DNA of 64,000 nt. It comes from Macrophomina tecta. Its lineage: Eukaryota; Ascomycota; Dothideomycetes; Botryosphaeriales; Botryosphaeriaceae. The translations under genes were made by a program, and so were the position numbers. Every line of letters begins with the position of its first letter. Positions within the stretch are counted from its first letter, which is position 1. Location: the NCBI GenBank assembly GCA_024180945.1, contig JAKSGN010000006.1, forward strand, positions 4,340,001 to 4,404,000, given 5' to 3'. Of this stretch, positions 13,301-24,205 are shown in pieces. Below the pieces are notes generated by a model, which had not been told where the DNA came from, ran no database searches, and was given only the letters and a program-made list of their open reading frames with translations.

Positions 13301-13923
13301 ATGCTCGCCTCCCGCACCATCGGCCTCCAGGCCGTCCGCGCCTTCCAGCCCATCCGCTTCGCCGCGCCCGTCACCCGCCAGGCCCGCTTCCTCAACATGA
13401 GGGCCACCCCGCGCATGATGCGCCCCGTCCCCGTACGCTGCATTGCGTCCTGCATTTGCTGAGCCGAAGTTGCTGACAGTCTGCTGCAGAAGGAGGAGCA
13501 CAGCGGTACGGTTTCCTGCCCCCCAATGGCCTGCCGAAGCGCGCACATGCACGCCCACTTGCCCGCGATGAGCTACGCGAGGACGTGAATATACCTAATT
13601 GACGTTATCCATATAGCCCACACCATCTCCCAGCGCATCCGCACCCTCAAGAAGATCCCCCCGGAGTTGATCCCCCTCGGTATGTTGCCGCTGCTCCGCC
13701 AATGATGTCAATATTGCGTGCTTTCGCTAACAGTGTGGTTGTACCGCTGTAGGTATCGTCCTTGCGTAAGAGTCACCACTTCTCTCGACCAATTGAGTGC
13801 AACACTAACGTAGCATTCCATGTTTCCAGTGTTGCTGTCGGTGCCGCCATCTTCTCCATTTTCAGGAAGCTCTACGTCGACAAGACGCTCCGCCTCGCCA
13901 GGCAGAGGGGTAACGAGGCATAG
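13301..13923 (+). CDS. Small mitochondrial inner-membrane protein, NDUFA4/MLRQ (B12D)-like
   Basis: Five exons, 13301-13432, 13490-13505, 13617-13679, 13753-13765 and 13830-13923, give about 105 residues. Two exons are only 16 and 13 bases long. The first about 44 residues are rich in Arg, Ala and Ser without acidic residues, a mitochondrial presequence. The core KKIPPELIPLG is followed by one hydrophobic helix (AVAVGAAIFSIF) and a basic tail. That layout, with a Pro-x-Leu-Ile-Pro-Leu entry to a single membrane helix, resembles the B12D/MLRQ family, whose mammalian member NDUFA4 is a cytochrome oxidase subunit. The divergent neighbour is COX12, which fits a complex IV or complex I role. The assignment rests on the motif and context, so the exact complex is an inference. 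Confidence 0.75.
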
Positions 13924-14272
13924 ACTGCCTATTGAATCGCTTGCTCCAAAACGAGGAAAAGTGGAATCTGAAGACTGCTCGGAAGGTTTTTCTTCTCTTT
14001 TTTTTTGAAATTGAGGAGACTTGGGGATATCTTTGTACAGGAAGAGACCAGCCGTCCAAAATCCAATGTCCTTGACACTATACACATAGATGGAATGTCT
14101 CCTTTGTTGCGCCTTTGACTCCGACCCAAATGCTGTGCCCGCCTCTGGGCTGATGGTTGCGTGAGATTTTTGATACTTTCTGCCCGCATCTGAATGGATT
14201 CACGCTGCTCGTTTGGCCGCTTCATCTCATGAGGAACGCGGAGCAATCCTTCCACATAACTGGTGCTCTAAA
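13924..14272. other. Convergent intergenic region
   Basis: This stretch separates the 3' ends of the NDUFA4-like gene and the RRM gene. Nothing beyond untranslated sequence is evident. Confidence 0.4.
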
Positions 14273-14784
14273 TCACTCCGGCTTCGGGCCGGCCACGTCC
14301 AGCCCTTCCAGACCTTGCATCGGATCTGTCGGTGCCAGAGCTCCTGCTTTTGCTTGATCCGTAGCCAGTCGATCTTCCTCGCTGACCGCGTGCTTGGCCA
14401 AGTAGCCCTCCTGTAGCAGAATTAGCACATGAACACTGGTAGTAATGCACGAATACAACACACCTGCTCCCAAACAGCCGTCTTGCTTCCCAAGCCCTCG
14501 TTCGCATCCTTCTGAGGCTTGGCGGCGGCTACTTTGATTACGCGGCCGAACAGCTCGCTCTGGTCCATGTTGTCGATAGCCTCCCGGGCGTCGCTGGCGT
14601 GCTCGAACTCAACATAGCCAAAGCCGCGGTGGGGGTCAGTTGATGAAGGCAGGTCGGGCTTGGGCAGGGATATGTCGACGATCTCGCCGAAAGGCACGAA
14701 GGCGTCGTGCAGCGTGCGGGTGTTGACCTGATTGTCGAGGCCGCCGACATAGACGGTCGCCTTGAGGCGGGCGGTTTCCGACAT
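14273..14784 (-). CDS. RRM protein resembling the RNA-binding domain of cyclophilin E
   Basis: Two exons, 14784-14464 and 14410-14273, give 152 residues. An N-terminal RRM occupies about residues 9-85, with RNP2 VYVGGL and RNP1 RGFGYVEF. The flanks AFVPFGEIVDI and AIDNMDQSELFGR are close to the RRM of cyclophilin E (PPIE/Cyp33), where it binds RNA in the spliceosome context. No peptidyl-prolyl isomerase domain follows: after the RRM there is only a short polar tail and a stop. It therefore looks like a stand-alone version of that RRM. It starts 474 bases from the divergent SEC31 gene. RNA binding is firm from the motifs, but the cellular role is not known from the sequence. Confidence 0.85.
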
Positions 14785-15258
14785 GTTGGAGGCAGCTGCT
14801 TACTGCCGCTTGGTGAGCGCGAGGCGTAGGGCGAGGGTTGCGCGGCGGTGCGGGCAAGAAAATGGAGTGGGTTGATTGAATATCACGTGCAGTTTCAAGA
14901 AGTGTCAAGATCGCTGGGTGGGCGTGGTGCGGCGGCGGTGCGGGTTGCAGCTGCCCGACGGGAGACTGATGGATGGGCCATGGCCCCCCCCCCCCCCGAG
15001 GCTTGGCGTGGCGGGCGCCCGCGAGGCCACCTTGTGGGAAAGTCGGCCAGGCATGCGCTCATGACGAGCCAACAAATCCCCAGCAGCTCTCCCTTTCAAT
15101 TCTCCACCCAACCCTCCACCTTCTCGCGCGCAGAGCTGCAGCAGCTCTTTTCCTCCCTCTCTCTCCAGTGATACCCACCCCCGCCAGCCTGTTCAGTGTC
15201 TTGTGCTGCTCACGCCCGCGCCAAGCTCGCCGTTGCCCTCTACCACGACGCAGCAGCA
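14785..15258. promoter_or_regulatory. Bidirectional promoter region, RRM gene / SEC31
   Basis: These 474 bases separate two divergent start codons and include a C14 homopolymer at 14984-14997. No specific factor site could be assigned. Confidence 0.45.
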
Positions 15259-18200
15259 ATGGTCCGCCTGCGGGAAATCCCCCGGACGGCCACCTTTGCC
15301 TGGTCTCCTGGTTCCGCCCCGCCATTGATCGCGACCGGTACCAGGGCCGGTGCCGTCGACGCAGACTTCTCCAATGAGACACAGCTGGAGCTATGGGACC
15401 TTGCCCTCAGCTCCTCCGAGCAGCCTGTCGAGCTCCAGCCCGCCGCCAGCATAAACCTCGACTCCAGGTAAACCCGCTCCAGAGCGTCCCTTGTCACCGG
15501 CCATCGGCCATTCGGAATGTTCCCGTGCTGACATAGATCTCACGCCAGGTTCCATGACATTGCCTGGAGTCTGCCCGACGAAGCCCATCCGAGGGGTATA
15601 ATAGCAGGAGCTTTGGAGAGCGGGAACTTGGATCTCTGGGACGCAGAAAAACTGCTGGGTGACGCCAGGTAAGCCAATTGCTACTCTTTTCCCTGGCGCG
15701 CGCTCAGCTGACGCATCATTAGCGATTCCGCCTTCCTGTCCCGCACGTCCAAGCACAGCGGTGCTATCAAGGCCCTCCAGTTCAACCCCTTCAAGCCCGA
15801 GCTGCTCGCAACCGCCGGTGCAAAAGGCGAGCTCTACATCACCGACGTCAACAACATCAGCCCCTTTCGCCTAGGCAACTCGGCCGCTCGCGCGGATGAC
15901 TTCGAGGCTCTCGACTGGAACAAAAAGGTTCCTTACATTCTGGCCACTGGTAGTAGCGGAGGTTTCGTGACCGTTTGGGATCTGAAGACGAAGAAGGAGA
16001 ACCTGACTTTGAACAACTTTGGGAGGAAAGCTGTCAGCGCGGTGGCGTGGGATCCGGATGTCCCTACGCGCCTCATCACCGCAGTGCCCAATGATCAGGA
16101 CCCCCTAATTCTTATGTGGGATCTAAGGAACTCGAATGCTCCGGAGCGTGTTCTCAAGGCACACGACCAGGGTGTACTTTCCTTGTCGTGGTGCAGCCAG
16201 GACAGCGATCTTCTTCTGTCTTGCGGCAAGGACAACAGGACCATCTGCTGGAACCCCCACACCGGCCAAGCTCTGGGCGAATTCCCCGTCGTTACCAACT
16301 GGACCTTCCAGACTAAGTTCAACCCACACAACCCCAACCTTCTGGCAACGGCCTCATTTGACGGCAAGATTGCAATTCAGACGCTGCAGAACACGAAGCA
16401 GGACGCAGACCCCGCTGCGGCGGCCGCTGCACCTCTCGACGGCGAGGATTTCTTTGCGAGAGCCCAAACTCAGCCGCAGGTTGCCACTTTCTCTCTGCCC
16501 CAGCCGCCCAAATGGTTGCGGAAGCCTGTTGGTGCCTCCTTTGGATTTGGAGGCAAGCTGGTGAAATTCGCGCCGGATGCTGCGACCAAGAAGTCCAAGA
16601 TCAGCATTTCCACGTTTGCTGTTGATTCCGCAATTGGCGAGGCCACTCAGAAATTTGAGGAAGCTCTGCAGAAGGGAGACCTCGCGAGTATTTGTGAGGC
16701 GAAGATTGCCGAGGCAAAGACCGATGAGGAGAAGGCCGACTGGACAGTCATTGAGACTTTGATCTCAGGCAGCGCCCGCTCGAAATTGGTTGAGTACTTG
16801 GGCTTTGCGGAGGCGGCTAGCACCGAAGCCACCGAGGAGAACAAGGAAGCCCAGACGAATGGAACTACGGAGAAAGACGACACATCTTTCTTCGATAAGA
16901 CTGAAGATGGAGACGACTTCCTGTCTAGCTTGGCGGCCACAAAGGGTGTGAAGACTAACAACCCTTTCAAGATCTTCACTGGCGAAGAGACGGACGCTGA
17001 CAAGAACATCACGAACGCGTTGATGCTGGGCAAGTTCGAGCAAGCGCTCGATATCTGCCTCAAGGAGAACCGCCTCTCCGATGCGTTCATGATCGCCATT
17101 TGCGGTGGCCAGAAATGCATCGACAAGGCTCAGGCAGCATACTTCAAGCGCAAGGCTGATGGTCCGAACTATCTGCGTCTTCTTGCTTCAGTCGTTGGAA
17201 AGAACCTTTGGGACGTTGTCTACAATGCTGATCTGGAGAATTGGAAGGAGGTCATGGCTACACTCTGCACTTATGCGGACGAGTCCGAGTTCCCTGACCT
17301 TTGTGAGGCTCTCGGCGATCGTCTAGAGGAGTCAATTCAAGAGGGCTCTGATTCCGAAAACCTCAGGAAGGATGCGTCCTTCTGCTACTTGGCTGGGTCC
17401 AAGCTTGAGAAGGTTGTGGGTAACTGGGCCCAGGAGTTGCAGGAGACAGAGGATGCCGGTATTGAGCAGAAGGAAGGTGACACTACCTTCTCCATTCATG
17501 CCAGGTCATTGCAGAACTTCATTGAGAAGGTCACCATTTTCAGACAGGTCACCAAGTTCCAGGACTCGGAGCGCTCGAAGACGGCGGATTGGAAGCTGGC
17601 TCCTCTATACGCAAAGTACGTCGAGTATGCTGATGTTGTTGCCTCTCATGGTCAGCTCAGTATTGCCGAGAAGTACCTTGACCTTCTTCCCGATCAATAC
17701 CCTGAAGCCGATGTTGCGCGGAGCCGCGTAAAGCAGGCCACTAAGAAAGCTGGTGCTCAACCAACCCATCAGAGGACTGCCACCGCTGCTTCTACTACCC
17801 AAAGAGGCCAGCGTGTCGTCCCAACCTACCAGCCTGCTGCTGCCCCTGCTGCGCCAGCCCCTGCCGCCAACCCATATGCCCCTGTAGGCGCCGCTACCCC
17901 GTCGCAGGCAACTTCGGCATATGCACCGCCGGGCGCTCCTGCAACTGGTTACACTCCTATGGGTTATCAGCAGCCTCAAACTAGCATTCCCAAGCCTAAC
18001 CCGTATGGAGGATATGGCGGCTACGCGCCTCCTCAAGCAACAACCATTGCGCCACCTCCTCGGAACTTCTCCTCGTCTCCCGCTGTGGCCCCTCCTTCCC
18101 AAGCATCGAACATGACCCAGTGGAATGATCTGCCCGAGGACTTCGCGAAGCCCAAGCCACCTACTTCTCGCCGTGGCACGCCGAGTGCTACTGGTGCTAT

Positions 18201-19291
18201 AACCTCGCCATTCCCCGGTGCCAATGTCGTCTCTCCACCTCCGCCTGGTGGTTCTCCTTACACGCCGCAGTCGAGGCCTACCCCGCCGCCTCCGCCTAAG
18301 GGACCTCCTCAGGGACCCCCTCGTGTCACTTCACCAGCCGCTGGTTCACCCACTACCGCTGGTTTCGACGCATCAAGAAGGTCGTCGGCAGCGGCGAATG
18401 CCTACGCTCCTCCCCAATCCACTCAACAATTTGCGCCTCCTCAAGCCACTCTTCCCCGTGGGCCTTCGCCCTACAACCCTCCTCCGACATCTGCGCCTCC
18501 GACCAACCGCTATGCCCCGGCACCCAACGCGCAGCCTACGCCTCCGCCACAAGCAGCTGCGCCGCCAAGGCAAGTTGCCCCGAATCCTTATGCTCCCCAG
18601 TCGCAGTTTGGTGCGCCTTCTGCACAGACACCGACTGCGCCTCCCCAAGGGCCGCCATCGGCGTATGCTAGACCGCCGCCTGGAGGTCCTCCTCAAGGTC
18701 CGCCCCGTGCCGCTCCCCCTCCAGGTGGGCCTCCCAGGGCTGGTCCCCCTCCAGGTGGCCCTAGTCCCGACTCGAGGCCAGGAACTTCGCAGTCCAACAA
18801 CACTCCGCCTGCGGTCCCGCCCAAGGCTCAGTATCGTAAGTGGTCTTCCCCGATGACTTGCTGGATATCTGTATACTGATTTCTTCATAGCCCCGGGTGA
18901 CCGCTCACATATCCCGGACAGCGCAAAGCCTATCTTCGAGATCCTTAACTCAGACATGGCGCGCGTCAAGTCTCGGGCACCGCAAAACTTCATGCCGCAG
19001 GTGATCGACACGGAAAAGAGGCTGAATATTCTCTTTGACCACTTGAACAACGAGGATCTGCTCAAGCCCGACACGGTGCAGGAGATGGTCGAACTGGCGC
19101 AGCACTTGCAGACTAGGAACTACGACGCCGCACAGGCGCTTTTCACGGGCTTGATGAAGAACAAGAATGATGAGGGTAGTAACTGGATGGTGAGATATGC
19201 TCATACTTGGCTTCTCTTGAGTTGTGCTGACTTTTGATTGTAGGTTGGTGTGAAGCGCTTGATTCAGATGAGCAGAGCTACGCCTGCGTAA
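15259..19291 (+). CDS. SEC31: COPII outer-coat protein SEC31
   Basis: SEC31 with SEC13 forms the outer cage of COPII vesicles leaving the endoplasmic reticulum and stimulates SAR1 GTP hydrolysis through SEC23. Five exons, 15259-15467, 15549-15668, 15723-18835, 18891-19189 and 19244-19291, give about 1262 residues, the usual length. The N-terminal WD40 propeller (about 1-380) shows blade ends such as TVWDLKT and LILMWDLRN. An alpha-solenoid region follows. From about residue 710 to 1080 lies a long Pro/Gly/Gln/Ala-rich low-complexity segment, the SEC23/SAR1-binding region. A conserved helical C-terminal domain of about 100 residues comes after the fourth splice. The start is set by the MVRLREI opening typical of fungal SEC31. 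Confidence 0.95.
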
Positions 19292-20909
19292 AGGGGATGT
19301 TGTATGATTGTGTGGGACAAGGATAAAAAGGCATAACGTTGATGAGGCATGGGATGGTTTTGCGTGCGTGAAAGGATTATAGATGATAGTCCTTACGTGA
19401 CCAAGGCAGGTTTAGATGGCGTAAAAAGACACGACATCTTTACTACCGAACAGACAGAGTTAATGTGGATGATTCAACTTCTATTCTTCACTCTGTTTGG
19501 TGGTTTATTTTTGTTCAAGTGTGTGATAGCACTACCTCGAAGCAAAACACACGTAGGTTCGCATTAGACCATGAGGCTATGTGCCGCGGTGACGGGGGCT
19601 GTTTTCTGTGTAATGTTCTTCGTCGGAATGCATGATGATGATGATGGTGTGCAGTTGATGACGACCGGATAGAGGGGAGAGTTGAAGCAGTTGTCCGGAT
19701 GTAAGTGTTCAACAAGGGTGATGACATGCATCTGAATGACTGCTTCAGCTTTCCATGTACCACTCTTGCCATTATTGCCGAGCCCAATAACTCGACTCTC
19801 TCGCGCTAGAGGAACAGATGCAGTGCCCCCTGCCGGGTAAGGTCTCAATGAGCAACATCCATCGATCACGATAAAAGCATCACGCACTCGCTCCCTTCTG
19901 ACCACTCTGCGCCGATCTCGGATACCATCATCGCGCGACTCTCTTTGCACAGAGACAAAATCTGCCTTCTGGTGTCATCGATCTCGCCGCCTGAACAAAT
20001 CTGGAGCGACGTATGCGGAAGAGTGTCACGCTACTGCATTATATTGGCCGCTGCACAGCCTCCTACCACCATGGCCCTCCCTCCCCCTTCCTCGCAGCCC
20101 ACGCCGTAAGCAGCATCTGGCGAATGGCGCTCGCCAAGCGTTGCGCGGAATGCACCAGGAGCGGGCAACCCCTGAAGTGAGCCGGGTGGAAGGTTCTGGT
20201 GAGGAGGATGGTGGCGGAGCGCGGGAGGAGTTGCATCATCTGTCGCTGCAAGTATCGCCGTCCGAAGTCGAAGCGGTCGTCCCGGACGTAATTCGTTTCG
20301 ACCACAACATCAGTAACGCTTACGTCCAGACGACTGCTTCCATCTCCACATGTGAAGTGTGGACGCGTTCGGACCATTGGAGAGAGGATTGTCGGATCAC
20401 TAGTTTCGTCACGGTGCCTTTTAAGCAGCTCAGCCTGGCATGTACTTCCAAGCACCACGTAGGATTCAGCGCCTGCAAGATTGAGTTTTCAAACGTATTT
20501 TCATTCGAATCGTCTCAGCCCTTGGCGAGATGAAAAAATCCCTCGATCTCTACTAACGGTGAATGCCATTGCACCAAATCATCTCACCACGAAACCATAG
20601 CAGGAAACTGCCTCAATGCATGCAACCAAATCCCGATCTCCCATCCGCGGTTTTTTTGTTTGCGGAAATATGCATGAAAAACAATACAAGATTGAAGAAG
20701 GGGGGAAGGGAAAGAAAAGGAAAAGAGAAGAAACCGCCCGTTGCAAAATCCCTGATTCGAAAGACGCCATGCTTGCAGAGTATCCCGTACGTCCCAAGTA
20801 AGGTATCCGTTAAACCCCAATCGTTCTATAAGACATGAGTACAAAAGTGAAAGAAAAAGAGAAAAACCAGACGCTTTTTCATCGGTTGATGTGCATGCGA
20901 TCATGCTTC
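19292..20909. other. Convergent intergenic region without a supported gene
   Basis: About 1.6 kb lies between the 3' ends of SEC31 and calcipressin. Several open frames of up to about 130 codons occur on both strands, but none shows a recognisable motif or a plausible start and splice structure. I see no RNA gene. Confidence 0.4.
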
Positions 20910-21785
20910 TCATGCGGTATGCATGAGTTCGACGGGCGGCCGCGAGGTATGCGCGAGGATGGGGCGTTGGACGTCCTCCATGGGCGTCATCTCGCCGGGA
21001 CTGGCGGTGGTATCCTCGACGGCGATAGCGGGCAGGTCGGGGCTGTCGCCGTGATCCTCGGGATGGTAGACGATGGTGGCGCTACCGCTGCGCTGGCGCG
21101 AGCTAGTGACGAAGTCGATGGGGCTGACGGGGCTCTTGCCATCCATGTCCGAGTCGACGGGGCTTTGTGGAAGAGCGTCGGTGCGGGCGTGCAGCTTGGC
21201 CAGGGCGGCGGCCAGATCCTCGGCGTGCACCTCCTTGTTGGGCGGGTCCTCGGGGCGCACCTCCCACCCGTGCGGCGGCGACGGCGGCGGCGAGATGAAG
21301 AAGAGCTTGTCGCTTTTGGGCAGCGGCAGGTGCTGGTCGGTCGGGTTGAGGGGGGTGTGCGTGCCGAAGTAGACGCGCACGCGGTCGCCCATGATGGCCT
21401 CACCGTCGAGCTTCTGCTTGATGGCCATAGCCGAGGGGATGTCGAAGAAGGAGACGACGATGCGGCGGAAAGAGCGCAGCGGCGCCCATGTGTGGACGGT
21501 GGCGTGCGAGTTGATCAGGTCGCGCAGGGTGACGAGGTTCGCGGGGTGGAATATCGAGGCGTCTTGCAGGTTCTGGGGCGCCGCGGTTAGTTTGCGCTTG
21601 CAGAGCTGGGAGCGGTGAGGACGTACGGTGATGAGGAGGGTGTTGGAGGGCGGCGAGGGAGTGATAAGCGGCGGCAGGTCGGAGAGGTCGATGGAGAGGT
21701 TTGGCGAGCGGCGGCCGCGCGAGGTGGAGAAGGAGGAGCCGGTGCTGGAGGCGCGGGAACGCGGAGGCGATAGTTGAGCGGCCAT
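20910..21785 (-). CDS. RCN1: Calcipressin (regulator of calcineurin)
   Basis: Calcipressins bind the phosphatase calcineurin and tune Ca2+ signalling. Exons 21785-21627 and 21572-20910, separated by a 54-base GTACGT...AG intron, give 273 residues. After a Ser/Arg-rich N-terminus there is an RRM-like domain (about 50-130). Residues 144-153 read FFISPPPSPP, the FLISPPxSPP signature with its GSK3-type serine sites. Near the C-terminus PAIAVE resembles the PxIxIT calcineurin-docking motif. The intron is in frame and free of stops, so an unspliced message would encode 18 extra residues. I treat it as an intron because its removal joins LLIT directly to NLQDASIF, the usual start of the RRM-like fold. 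Crz1-like sequences lie upstream. Confidence 0.9.
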   Translation of the reverse strand: MAAQLSPPRSRASSTGSSFSTSRGRRSPNLSIDLSDLPPLITPSPPSNTLLITVRPHRSQLCKRKLTAAPQNLQDASIFHPANLVTLRDLINSHATVHTWAPLRSFRRIVVSFFDIPSAMAIKQKLDGEAIMGDRVRVYFGTHTPLNPTDQHLPLPKSDKLFFISPPPSPPHGWEVRPEDPPNKEVHAEDLAAALAKLHARTDALPQSPVDSDMDGKSPVSPIDFVTSSRQRSGSATIVYHPEDHGDSPDLPAIAVEDTTASPGEMTPMEDVQRPILAHTSRPPVELMHTA

Positions 21786-22843
21786 GACGGTGGTGGTGGT
21801 GGTGGCAGTGGCGGTTGGTATGGATCTTCTCCGGACAACACGCGTGCGGAGTCAGAGTTCGAGGCGCAGGGAGAAGGCGAGGGCGAGGAAGGATGATGTC
21901 GGGATGGAGAGCTTGGTTGGACTGGAAAACAGCAGCGGTGGAGGGTGGGCTTGGGAAGATTATAAGTGATGCGTGGGGAAGGCGTATGGTGTCTGGTGGC
22001 TGAGCGGGCGCGGGTGGACCCTGCTCGCAGGCGGCGCTTAGCACTGCTGCCCGCCTCTCCGCAGACCTTCTACACGACACAGCCTCCCACCCGGCCCTTG
22101 GCCGCATCGGATTCCCGCACCACTCCGTCTCCAGTCAATCAGCGAGCGGCCCTAACGTCCAAGACACGGCGAAAATGAAATTTGCTCCGCGCCCTCCGCT
22201 CTTGGCCGTTTGGGCTCGCTGTGCAGCCGGAGACCGCCTTGTCGCACGCGTCTGGGTCTGGGAGAGCCTGGAGCTCGTGCTCGGAGCAGTGTTGCTGCCA
22301 CTGCGCCCCCCCAAGCAGCGCCTTGCCGCTTGACCACCTGCCAGCACGCACCCACGCCTACGTACCATTCCTTCGTAACCGGCCCAACAAACGCGCAAGC
22401 TGTGGTCGCGGCGAGAACCAACGGTCCCCGCAGTTGGCCCGCCAAACGGGCCCCTGGCAGCGCGGCACAGATACGATCACTCTGCTCGATCCGATAAGCT
22501 GTTTTCCGAGCGCGGTGGGCGGCTACGCAGCTGCCGGCTGGGTGTTGCTGCGCGCCACGTCCAGGTCTACACGATTGCGGACGTGGGCTGCGAAAAGCAG
22601 TCGCCCGGACGCAGTTCCACGAACACTTGCGTCCGGACGACCGCTTCCACTCCCCACGAGGTGCTCGATTCAACTTCATGAACATGATCGTCTTGTTCGG
22701 CGCTAATCGCCGGTTGCGACACCCCTCTGCGGAATGACCCTCGCCGCCCCCCGCGCCCTTGCAACCAATAGTCTCTCGCTGGCTCGCTGCCAACCCCACA
22801 GGGAGGCTCATACTTCCAATCATTTGAGGCATTATTCGACCAG
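21786..22843. promoter_or_regulatory. Upstream region of calcipressin
   Basis: About 1.06 kb lies between the calcipressin start and the 3' end of the MDR gene, both on the minus strand. A GAGGCGCA at 21861-21868 (plus strand) and a CAGCCTC (GAGGCTG on minus) at 22080-22086 match Crz1-type calcineurin-response elements. The region is GC-rich, so chance matches are possible. No gene is seen. Confidence 0.35.
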
Positions 22844-24205
22844 CTAAGCCTTAACCTTGACCACCACCTTGCCAAAGTGCCCGCCCGAGAACAGGTACTG
22901 TAACGCCTCTTTGGAGGAGTCGAATTCAAACACCCTGTCGATCACCGGGTGGATCTCGTGCTTGCGGTAGAACTCGCACATCTCTTCGAACCTTTCGCGC
23001 GGGCCGTTGAGGATGCCCTTGAGCGTTACATTGCGCCTGAGGGCCAGGACGTTCACATTCGTCCTGTCGCCCGCCTCGTCCTCCTTGCCCGAAAGGTAGC
23101 CGATGGAATTGATCAGGCCTCCAAAGGCAACAGAATCAAACGACTTGCGCAGCGTGCGCGCACCGCCGCACTCGAGGATGATGTCTGCGCCCTCGTCGTG
23201 CGTGAGTTTCATCACCTCCTCCTGCCACTCCGGAGTGCTGCGGTAGTTGATCAGATAGTCCGCGCCAAGGCTCTGCGCCTTCTTGAGCTTGTCATCCGAC
23301 GAAGAAGTCACGATGACTTTTGACATCATTAGCACCTGTTTAACTAGCGATCGCGGGACCAAAAGGAAGATGGAGGGAAGGAGGAGTAGTGCAGCCATCT
23401 GATCAACGCATCGAAGGCTGCAGGATTCCGGGATGTCGTCTCTGGCAGGCAGCGCCTCTGTACACGACACAGGCTTGGCTTAATTATGCATACGAGAAAT
23501 ACCAACTTACCCTTTGCGCCACTCGCTTTCGCTATTTGCAATCCGCTGATGGACACGCCTCCCGTTCCCTGGAGCAACACGACCTCTCCCTCGCCACCCG
23601 GCTGACCGAGAGGGCGCATGCCGTTGATGGACATCCACGCCGTGACCGCAGCAATCGGCAAGCACGACGCTTCCTCATCGGTCATGTACTCGGGCGCCCT
23701 GACCAAGCCGTAGCTGGGGAAGACGCGATGGGTCTGCAGCACGCCGTCCAGCGGCAGGCCGAGGCCGGACGCCATGTGGTGGGCCTTGACCTGGCCGGTC
23801 AGGTGCGTCTGGTTGAAGATGGACACGACGCGGTCGCCGACCTTCCACGGGACCGTCGCGGAGCTGCCGCCTTCGCCCACCGCCGTGATGACGCCACACA
23901 TGTCGGCGCACGGGACGAGAGGCTTGGGCGGCCCGTCCTCAACCGTCTTGTGGTGCTTGTACAGCCCCATTGAGACTGCGCATGACAAGGGTTAGCAAAG
24001 GCTCCTCCTATAGGCCCGCCCCGCAAGGCATGTCCGCATGGGGAAAGTTGAGCAGACCTTCCGTGTCGCGGTAGTTGAGCGACACTGCCCGGATCTCGAC
24101 CAGCATCTCGTCCTTGCCCGGCTGCGGCAGCGCCGCCGTGTCTTGGTACACCTTGTCCAGCCCGTCCTGGCGGGTCAGCCACTGCTTGTTCTGAATCTCA
24201 GGCAT
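22844..24205 (-). CDS. Zinc-independent MDR oxidoreductase (quinone-reductase-like)
   Basis: This is a member of the medium-chain dehydrogenase/reductase superfamily that uses NAD(P)H. Exons 24205-24058, 23975-23511 and 23316-22844 give 361 residues. The N-terminal GroES-like domain contains NYRDTEVSMGLY and a GDRVVSIF segment. The nucleotide-binding domain has GTGGVSISGLQIAKASGAKV followed by SSSDDKL, and later the conserved end GGHFGKVVVKV. I see no catalytic-zinc cysteine cluster (no GHE motif), so it belongs with quinone oxidoreductase-type members rather than alcohol dehydrogenases. The last intron (23510-23317) uses an AG ten bases past a GCTAAT branch sequence, because this is the site that restores SGAKVIVTSS. 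The first intron has a weak donor (GTCTGC). The physiological substrate is unknown. Confidence 0.88.

Noticed and set aside
20910..21785. Uninterrupted 291-codon calcipressin frame
   Set aside because: The 18-codon insert (21626-21573) has GTACGT and AG borders and separates two parts that are contiguous in the family, so a spliced 273-residue protein is preferred.
23317..23337. Acceptor at CAG (23337-23336) for the last MDR intron
   Set aside because: It puts the next exon in the wrong frame. The AG at 23318-23317 restores the conserved SGAKVIVTSS segment and lies a sensible distance from GCTAAT.
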